Assembly (NCBI RefSeq): GCF_016786325.1
Contig: NZ_JADWYU010000225.1
Span: 1-47,790, forward strand
DNA length: 47,790 bases
From: Frankia nepalensis
GTDB lineage: Bacteria > Actinomycetota > Actinomycetes > Frankiales > Frankiaceae
Direction of reading: 5' to 3'
Below, in pieces: positions 41,846-47,790 of this stretch. A program made the position numbers and the translations under genes. The notes under the pieces were generated by a model. That model did not search any database. It was not told where the DNA came from and was given only the letters and a program-made list of their open reading frames with translations. Position 1 is the stretch's first letter; each line of letters opens with the position of its first letter.

Positions 41846-44235
41846 CGGATGTCAGCGTCCGGCGCCGGGCGCTCGAGCTGCTGCCGGCCTTCTACCGCGA
41901 GCGCGACGCCCGCCCCGACGGGCGCCCGGGCTTCCTCGAAAGCCTCCTGACGGTGATCCGCGAGCAGTTCGCGCTCGTCGAGGACGACCTGGATGCCCTC
42001 TACGACGACCTGTTCGTCGAGACCTGCGCCCCCTGGGTGATCCCGTACCTCGGCGACCTCGTCGGGGTGGCGCCGGGCGCGCCCACGGACGCGGGCGGGG
42101 CCCTCACCCGCGCGGCCGTCGCTGACGCGATCGCGCTGCGCCGCCGCAAGGGGACGGTCCCCGCGCTCGAGCAGGTCGCGCGCGACGTCACCGGCTGGCC
42201 GGCGCTGGCCGTCGAGATGTTCCAGCGCCTGGCGGTGACTCCGCACCTCGCGTTCGCCCCGCCGGCCCGGCCGGCCACCTTCTCGGCCCGCTCGGCGGCG
42301 CGGCTGGAACGCCTCGGCGGCGCGTTCGACCCGGCGGCCCGCACCCTGGACGCGCGCCGGATCGGCTCGGGGCACGGCCGCCACGGCCCGGCGAACGCCG
42401 CCGTGCTGGTCTGGCGGGACCTGCCGCTGGCCCGCACCCTGGTCGACGCCCACCCCGCCGACGCCCTCGGCGTCGCCCAGCCGGTCGACGGCGCTGGCGT
42501 CGCCCACCCCGATGGCGGCGCTGGCGTCGTCCGGCCGGTCGGTGGCCCCGGGGGCGTCCAGTCGGCGGGCGCGCGCCGGTTCCGGTTCAGCCCGCTTGGC
42601 GTCGACACGCGCCTGGCGACCCGGCCGGCCACCGAGATCGCGCTGGGGCACCGGGCGTCGCCGCTCAACGTGCCCGGCCCGATCGGCCGGCGCGGGCTCG
42701 CCGCCGCCGTCGGTGACCACTACGGCCCGGGCCGCTCGATCCTCGTGTGGCGCGCCGGCGAGCCGGCGCCCGTCGACGCGGCCGACGTCGTCGCCTGCGA
42801 CCTGTCCGACGCCACGGCCGACGGCTCGGCCTGGTCGAACGCGGACCGGCTGCGCCCGGCGCAGGTCGGCATCGACCCGGTCCTGGGCCGGCTCGCCTTC
42901 GGCGCGCCCCAGCCGGCGCCGCCGCGGGTCAGCTTCGTCACCACCGCGCCGAGCGACACCGGGGGCAGCGAGGAGCGCCAGCGGCCGCCGGTCCCGGCGG
43001 GACAGCCGGTCGTCGCGGTGCGCCGGGACGGCGTCGGCGTGGCGGGCACGACCCTGTCCGCCGCGCTCGTCGCCGCCCTGGCGCAGGCCGCCGCGCGGCC
43101 CGAGACCGGCGTCACGGTCGAGGTCCGCGACAGCCGGACCTACGCCGAGACCCTCGACGTGACCGTCCCGGCCGGGACGGCGCTGCGCGTCACCGGCGCC
43201 GCGGGCGCCCTGCCGCTGGTTGACCTGGCCGCGCCATGGGTGGTGCGGGTGGGGGAGGGGAGCGTGCTCACGCTGGTCGGCCTGGTCGTCGCGGGCGGGC
43301 CGCTGGTGGTGCGCGGCCGGCCCGACCGGGTGGAGCTCGTCGACTGCGCGCTGGTGCCCGGCTGGCGCCTCGACGCCGCGGCCCGGCCGGCAGAGCCGGC
43401 CGGGCCGTCGCTCGTCCTCGCCGCCGACGCGGGCTGGCCGACCGAGGTCACGCTCACCAACTGCGTCACCGGCCCGCTGCGCGTCCCCGCCGGCGGCCCG
43501 GCGCTGCGCGTCGTCGACAGCATCGTCGACGGCCTCGCGGACGAGACGGCGGGCGGGCCAACGGGCACGGCTACCGGAGGGCCGACCGGCACGGCGGACG
43601 TTGACACGGCGGACATTGACGCGGCGGACGGTGACGCGGGCGGCACGGCTGGCGGTGGCGGTGTGGCCACCAGCGGCGGTGGCATGGGCGCTGGCGGCGT
43701 GGGTGGCGCGGCCGGCAGGGGCCTGGGTGGTGGCGCGGCGTCGCCGCGGCCCGCGATCGCCGGTGACGACGCGGGAGCGCCCGGCGCCGTGCTCACCCTG
43801 ACCCGGTGCACCGTCTTCGGCGACGTGCGCGCCAGCGCCGTCGACCTGGTGGCCGACTCGATCGTCACCGGACGCCTGGTCTGCCAGCGCGCCCAGGTCG
43901 GCTGCGCGCAGTACTCGTGGGTCTGGCCCGGCGACGCGACGCCACGCCGCCACCAGTGCCAGCCCGCGACGCCCGCCACCCCGCCGCCGGCGTTCGTCTC
44001 CCGCCGTTACGGCACGCCCGGCTACGGCCGGCTGCGCCGGACCGGCGCCACCGCGCTCGTCCGCGGCGCCGCCGACGGCTACGAGATGGGCGCGATGGCG
44101 CGGCTGCGTCAGACCCAGCGTGACGACAACCTGCGCCGCGGCGTCGAGGAGTTCCTCCGCTTCGGCCTCGAGGCCGGTGTCCTCGACGGCGACCCGCCGC
44201 TTCCTCCCGAGACGACCCCTGGAGGCCGCCGATGA
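41842..44235 (+). CDS. Tail protein I-like protein with long variable C-terminus
   Basis: A 797-aa protein from GTG 41842. Residues ~1-140 match the phage tail protein I / gpI-type domain found at wedge tips: RRRALELLPAFYRERDARPD, FLESLLTVIREQFALVEDDL and LYDDLFVETCAPWVIPYLGD. The remaining ~650 residues are beta-rich with a central QVGIDPVLGRLAFGAPQP motif and two low-complexity parts: three 9-residue repeats (~210-236) and a Gly/Thr/Asp/Ala-rich segment (~571-633). The C-terminus likely projects outward and holds other fibres. ATGA overlap with the last gene. Confidence 0.85.
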   Translation: MTDVSVRRRALELLPAFYRERDARPDGRPGFLESLLTVIREQFALVEDDLDALYDDLFVETCAPWVIPYLGDLVGVAPGAPTDAGGALTRAAVADAIALRRRKGTVPALEQVARDVTGWPALAVEMFQRLAVTPHLAFAPPARPATFSARSAARLERLGGAFDPAARTLDARRIGSGHGRHGPANAAVLVWRDLPLARTLVDAHPADALGVAQPVDGAGVAHPDGGAGVVRPVGGPGGVQSAGARRFRFSPLGVDTRLATRPATEIALGHRASPLNVPGPIGRRGLAAAVGDHYGPGRSILVWRAGEPAPVDAADVVACDLSDATADGSAWSNADRLRPAQVGIDPVLGRLAFGAPQPAPPRVSFVTTAPSDTGGSEERQRPPVPAGQPVVAVRRDGVGVAGTTLSAALVAALAQAAARPETGVTVEVRDSRTYAETLDVTVPAGTALRVTGAAGALPLVDLAAPWVVRVGEGSVLTLVGLVVAGGPLVVRGRPDRVELVDCALVPGWRLDAAARPAEPAGPSLVLAADAGWPTEVTLTNCVTGPLRVPAGGPALRVVDSIVDGLADETAGGPTGTATGGPTGTADVDTADIDAADGDAGGTAGGGGVATSGGGMGAGGVGGAAGRGLGGGAASPRPAIAGDDAGAPGAVLTLTRCTVFGDVRASAVDLVADSIVTGRLVCQRAQVGCAQYSWVWPGDATPRRHQCQPATPATPPPAFVSRRYGTPGYGRLRRTGATALVRGAADGYEMGAMARLRQTQRDDNLRRGVEEFLRFGLEAGVLDGDPPLPPETTPGGRR
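42469..42549 (+). repeat. Three 27-bp tandem repeats (9 residues each)
   Basis: In the gpI-like gene the units GVAQPVDGA, GVAHPDGGA and GVVRPVGGP are encoded at 42469-42495, 42496-42522 and 42523-42549, with well-kept GGCGTCG starts. An in-frame coding minisatellite whose copy number may vary between strains. Confidence 0.75.
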
Positions 44236-47200
44236 AGGCCGACATCTCCGCCCACACGTTCCGCCCGGACGCGCGCTTCGCGGCCGTCGTCGTTGGGCAG
44301 GGCCAGGTCCTGCTCGACAGCGCGCTCAACGAGCAGGAGGAGATCGCCCGCGCCCGGCTCGACGCGACGGCGGCCGACGTGATCGGGCCGGCCGGCGTCC
44401 CCAAGGGAACCGGTGGCTTCGAGGTCACGGTGGCGCCGGACGGGCGCGACCTGCTCATCTCGCCTGGGCGCCTCTACGTCGACGGCATCCTGTGCGTCAA
44501 CGAGCCGCCGGCGGTGCCCGCGACCGTGGGGACGCTCCCGCTGGGCATCGCCGTGCTGCTGCCGACGTCGCTGACGGTGCTGCGCCCGCACGTCGCGGCC
44601 CCCGGCGGCGTGCCGTTCGCCGCGGGCCAGTGGGTCGACGTCACCGCCGGAGGCGGCGCCGCGGCGCGCAGCCAGGTGGTGGGCGTCCAGGACGGTCAGC
44701 TGCTGCTGTTCCCGCCGCTGCCCGCGGCGCCGGTTGAGGGCGGCCGGGTCGAGGTGCGCCCGGTGACCTCGCTGCGCCACCAGTCCGACCGCCCCGCGTT
44801 CGACCCGTTCGACCCCGCCACACCCGACCGGCTGACGCCCGGCGCCTGGCGCGTCGAGGTCGACGCCTGGCACCGGCACGTCACCGCGGTCGAGGACCCG
44901 TCGATCCAGGAGGCCGCGCTGGGCGACGCCGAGTCGCCGAGCCGGCTGAAGGCCGTCTGGCAACTGCGGCTCGAGGCCGCCGGGCCGGCCGGCGCCAGCC
45001 CACCGCCGGGCCCGGCGACCCCGCCAGGCCGGCTGGCCGCCTCCACCGTCGGGTCGACCGCGGCCGACGAGGCCGGTGTGCTGCCCGACGAGGCCGGCTA
45101 CCGTGGACTGGAGAACCAGCTCTACCGCGTCGAGGTGCACTCGGCCACGGCCACCGACCTCGTCCTGAAATGGCAGCGGGACAACGCGAGCACCGTCACC
45201 CGCGTCGAGTCGCTCGGCAAGGTGCTGGGCCTGGCGGACCTGGGCCGCGACGACGAGCGCGGCTTCGCGACCGCCCCCTATGTCGAGGTCACCGACGACA
45301 CCCTCGAACTGGAGGGCCGCCCGAGCGACCTGCTGAAGGTGGTCGACGCCGACCCGACGCTGCGCACGGTCACGCTGGCGGCGGCGCCAACGCTGGCCCA
45401 GCCGGGCCGGCGCCCCCGGGCGCGGCGCTGGGACGGGCGGATCGCCGTCGACCTCGAGTCACCGGCGTCGGCCGCGCCGGTCACCCTGGAGCGGGGCCTG
45501 CATGTCACGCTCCTGCCTGGGGCGCTGCGGCCGGGAGACTACTGGCTCGTCCCGGCCCGCGCGGCGCACGGCGCCCGCGGCGGCACGATCGGCTGGCCGA
45601 CCGACGACGCGGGCGCGCCGCTCGCCCAGCCGCCGCTGGGGATCACCCACCACCGCGCCACGCTCGCGTTCGTCGACGCCGACGCCAGCCGGTTCGTCGG
45701 CGGCGCGGCGGGCACGCGCGACCAGCGCGCCGCGTTCCCCCCGCTGACGGCCATCACCGCGGCCGACGTGTCGACCACCCCTGGATCCGGAGGCCTGGGG
45801 GGCGTCACCAACGTGCAGCAGGCCCTCGACGTGCTGGCCGTCGGCGGCCACGGCCTGTGCACTGTGATCGCCACCCCCGGGCCCGGCTGGGAGCGGGTCT
45901 TCGACGCCGTGCCCGCCGGGGCCAGCGCGCGCATCGGCTTCCCCGTCGGCCAGTACCCGACCGCCGGCCCGGTCCTGGTGGCGGGCAGGGGCCACCTGGT
46001 CCTGGTGGGAGCCGGCCACGGCGCCGCCGTCGTCGCGGCGGCCCGGGCCGCGTTGGTGTTCGACACCTGCGCGTCGGTGCGGGTGGAGTCGCTGTCGGTG
46101 ATCTCCACTGGCACCTCGCCCGCCGACCGAGGGCTGGCCGGCGCCCTGACCTTCCAAGGCTGTGGGGACGTCTCCGTGAGCCGCTGCCTGCTCGGCACCG
46201 CCCCGCGGCCGGGCCGCGAGGCGGCCTGCCTGCGGGTGGCGGGTGGCGGGCGGCTGCGGGTCGAGGACTCGACGTTCGAGGTCGGCGACCGCCAGGTCGG
46301 GCTGCTCGCGACCGACGTCGAGGAGGCCGTGGTCACCGGCAACCGGCTCACCGTCAGCGGCCGGGCCGGCGGCGGCGCGAGGGTCCAGGAGACGACCGCG
46401 CAGGAGCGGATTCTCCTGCGCCGGCTTCTCGTCTACAACCTGAGCAAGGTCACGTTCGCCAACCCGGTCCGCCACCCGGTCAGGATCGGCGCGACGCCGA
46501 TGTCGTTCGCCACGGTGGTCGCGCTCCGGCCGGCCTGGAGCGCGGTCCTGCGGCCCTCCTACTCCCACATGCGTGACTTCCGGCGGGATCTCGACAGGGT
46601 GCTGCGCGGCGTGTTCGCGGGCCGGCTGGTGGCCGGCGCCGAGCCGATCGTCGAGTACATCGAGAAGCGGGTGTTGGCCCGGCAGGTCCCGGTGATGGCG
46701 CAGGGGATCGTCGTCACCCCTCGTGCCGACGGCGCGAACGCTCGGCGCCGCACCGATGCGCGGATCGCGTCGAACGTCATCGAGCCGGCGATACAGGGCG
46801 TGCATGTCGGCGGGAGCATGAGCGGGCCGCGCGCGACGAGCCTCGTCCAGGCCGGCCGGGTGGCGGTCACCGACAACAAGATCCATGTGGTGGTGCCGCC
46901 GGAAGGAGCCGGAGCCCGGCACGGGATCTTCGTCGGGAGCGCCGACCGGCTGCGCGTCACCAGCAACGACATCAGCTGCGCCATAGCTGCCGACTTCAGC
47001 CCGGTCCCGACGAACGGCATCCGCGTCTTCGGATTTTCCGGCTCGGCCATGACGGTTCGCGACAACGTGACCGAGTCGTTCCCTGAAGGTCTGGGGGTGA
47101 ACCTGCTCCCGTCCGACTTCCCGCCCCCTCCCGGCACGCACCGCATGTGGGCCGTCGAGGACAACCTGTTTCTCGGCGCGAAGGCGCCGGCGAGCGTCAC

Positions 47201-47261
47201 GGCCCCCTATCAGACGCTCGTCAAGTTCCGCGGGAACCGCCCCGGCCCCCCGGACAACTGA
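44232..47261 (+). CDS. DUF6519 / right-handed beta-helix protein, candidate fibre or plate protein
   Basis: A 1009-aa protein. The N-terminus MKADISAHTFRPDARFAAVV with GQGQVLLDSALNEQEEIARA is the DUF6519 signature seen at the end of CIS operons. The segment YRGLENQLYRVEVHSATATD and LKWQRDNASTVTRVES follows at ~295-325. Residues ~600-1000 are a right-handed parallel beta-helix: SVRVESLSVISTGTSPADRG, CGDVSVSRCLLGT, LRVEDSTFEVGDRQVGLLAT, AVVTGNRLTVSG, and late coils such as RVTSNDISCAI and MTVRDNVTESFPEG. Such a helix could bind or cleave surface glycans, giving target recognition; this is inference. No signal peptide. Last gene of the operon. Confidence 0.85.
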   Translation: MKADISAHTFRPDARFAAVVVGQGQVLLDSALNEQEEIARARLDATAADVIGPAGVPKGTGGFEVTVAPDGRDLLISPGRLYVDGILCVNEPPAVPATVGTLPLGIAVLLPTSLTVLRPHVAAPGGVPFAAGQWVDVTAGGGAAARSQVVGVQDGQLLLFPPLPAAPVEGGRVEVRPVTSLRHQSDRPAFDPFDPATPDRLTPGAWRVEVDAWHRHVTAVEDPSIQEAALGDAESPSRLKAVWQLRLEAAGPAGASPPPGPATPPGRLAASTVGSTAADEAGVLPDEAGYRGLENQLYRVEVHSATATDLVLKWQRDNASTVTRVESLGKVLGLADLGRDDERGFATAPYVEVTDDTLELEGRPSDLLKVVDADPTLRTVTLAAAPTLAQPGRRPRARRWDGRIAVDLESPASAAPVTLERGLHVTLLPGALRPGDYWLVPARAAHGARGGTIGWPTDDAGAPLAQPPLGITHHRATLAFVDADASRFVGGAAGTRDQRAAFPPLTAITAADVSTTPGSGGLGGVTNVQQALDVLAVGGHGLCTVIATPGPGWERVFDAVPAGASARIGFPVGQYPTAGPVLVAGRGHLVLVGAGHGAAVVAAARAALVFDTCASVRVESLSVISTGTSPADRGLAGALTFQGCGDVSVSRCLLGTAPRPGREAACLRVAGGGRLRVEDSTFEVGDRQVGLLATDVEEAVVTGNRLTVSGRAGGGARVQETTAQERILLRRLLVYNLSKVTFANPVRHPVRIGATPMSFATVVALRPAWSAVLRPSYSHMRDFRRDLDRVLRGVFAGRLVAGAEPIVEYIEKRVLARQVPVMAQGIVVTPRADGANARRRTDARIASNVIEPAIQGVHVGGSMSGPRATSLVQAGRVAVTDNKIHVVVPPEGAGARHGIFVGSADRLRVTSNDISCAIAADFSPVPTNGIRVFGFSGSAMTVRDNVTESFPEGLGVNLLPSDFPPPPGTHRMWAVEDNLFLGAKAPASVTAPYQTLVKFRGNRPGPPDN

Positions 47262-47790
47262 CGCCTCATCGCCACGGGTCGACAGGCAGGTGCACCGTCG
47301 TCGCCTTTGGACCCTCTTTCGCGATGCCGCCGTGGGGCTCCGGCGGCTACATTCAGACGGTCACCAGGAATGGAAATTCTGCTCGAGGTTGATTCGATGG
47401 CGGCCTCGGGGTAGTCTGAAAACGCCGCACCGTCCCACGGTCAGGGTGGTGTCGAGGTTCTCCTTCTGGCAGTCCGCTTCGGCGTCTGCGGGCGAGTCTC
47501 GTCGCGTTATGGTTCGAGTCCAGGTTCGGCGCATAAGAATGCCGGGATCACCCGGCATTCTTATTTGCGCCCGCCGAGCGGCCGCCGATCCCGGCGGGAG
47601 CTCTTACGCCGCTGGTACTGGCAGCCGTGGCCGGGTGTGGCATCTCCTCCTGGTCGGATCACCGGTCGGTGCCGCCGGGTCGGGTTGTCGAGGTTGATGC
47701 CGCGGTGGCTCGCCTGCTCGATCATCTGTCTACGTCGACTGAAAAGCTCATTCTGAACCGGCTCTTTAGCGCGCTCTGACTGCTCGCAAC
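47262..47790. other. Region downstream of the injection-system operon
   Basis: No convincing protein gene is seen in the final 529 bp. It contains a strong hairpin (47533-47564) and, just before it, GGTTCGAGTCC (47511-47521), which resembles a tRNA T-arm. A CGCCGCA at 47423 could nearly pair with TTCGGCG (47525-47531), but the span of ~110 nt is too long for a normal tRNA and the T-stem is imperfect, so at most this is a tRNA-like relic. Confidence 0.45.
47533..47564 (+). terminator. Perfect 14-bp stem hairpin, probable terminator
   Basis: ATAAGAATGCCGGG (47533-47546), a four-base loop ATCA, then CCCGGCATTCTTAT (47551-47564) form a perfect 14-bp stem. GCGC on both sides can extend it past a TT bulge. 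It is about 270 bp after the last CIS gene and could end that transcript or one from the other strand. No long T-run follows. Confidence 0.65.

Overview
This is high-GC actinobacterial DNA with near-universal G/C third codon positions, many GTG starts and dense operons. F420-type luciferase-like oxidoreductases, TetR-controlled Rieske/CoA-type catabolic genes and a relic AAA gene of a kind common in Frankia point to a Frankiaceae-like soil actinomycete. That placement is inference; no rRNA or marker gene is present.

Left third (1-15.9 kb): a catabolic or accessory island with many signs of decay. A minus-strand set (PhyH-type dioxygenase, ABC exporter, SARP-like fragment) lies behind a promoter carrying a palindromic operator. 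A TetR gene is divergent from an F420-type oxidoreductase, with two 15-bp palindromes between them. Two duplicated modules follow, each a Rieske oxygenase plus a ~110-aa unknown partner. Then come DUF1330, Gfo/Idh/MocA, CaiB/BaiF CoA-transferase, EthD-like and a second luciferase-like gene. Among them are two genes that lost their middle (a TetR copy without its DNA-binding domain, and an acyl-CoA dehydrogenase) and an AAA ATPase broken in its Walker A motif.

Right two thirds (15.9-47.3 kb): one co-directional, translationally coupled operon for a contractile injection system (CIS, phage-tail-like). Order: orphan regulator with a degenerate receiver, receiver-like small protein, three-domain glycosyltransferase, sheath, tube, gp51-like hub chaperone, small conserved protein, DUF4255 tail terminator, AAA ATPase, small protein, a 1816-aa modular protein, CIS tube-initiator protein, LysM protein, gpD-like hub, gp5-like spike, PAAR-like tip, gp25-like wedge, two large J-type baseplate proteins, gpI-like tail protein and a DUF6519/beta-helix protein. 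Most junctions are 4-bp ATGA/GTGA overlaps. A 14-bp perfect hairpin lies about 270 bp after the last gene.

Most unusual points: the glycosyltransferase abutting a sheath that carries a Pro/Thr-rich insertion; the 1816-aa protein, whose last ~400 residues have clearly different codon use (candidate exchangeable effector domain); regulators whose receivers lack the phospho-acceptor Asp; and a fresh-looking tandem duplication at the start of the LysM gene.
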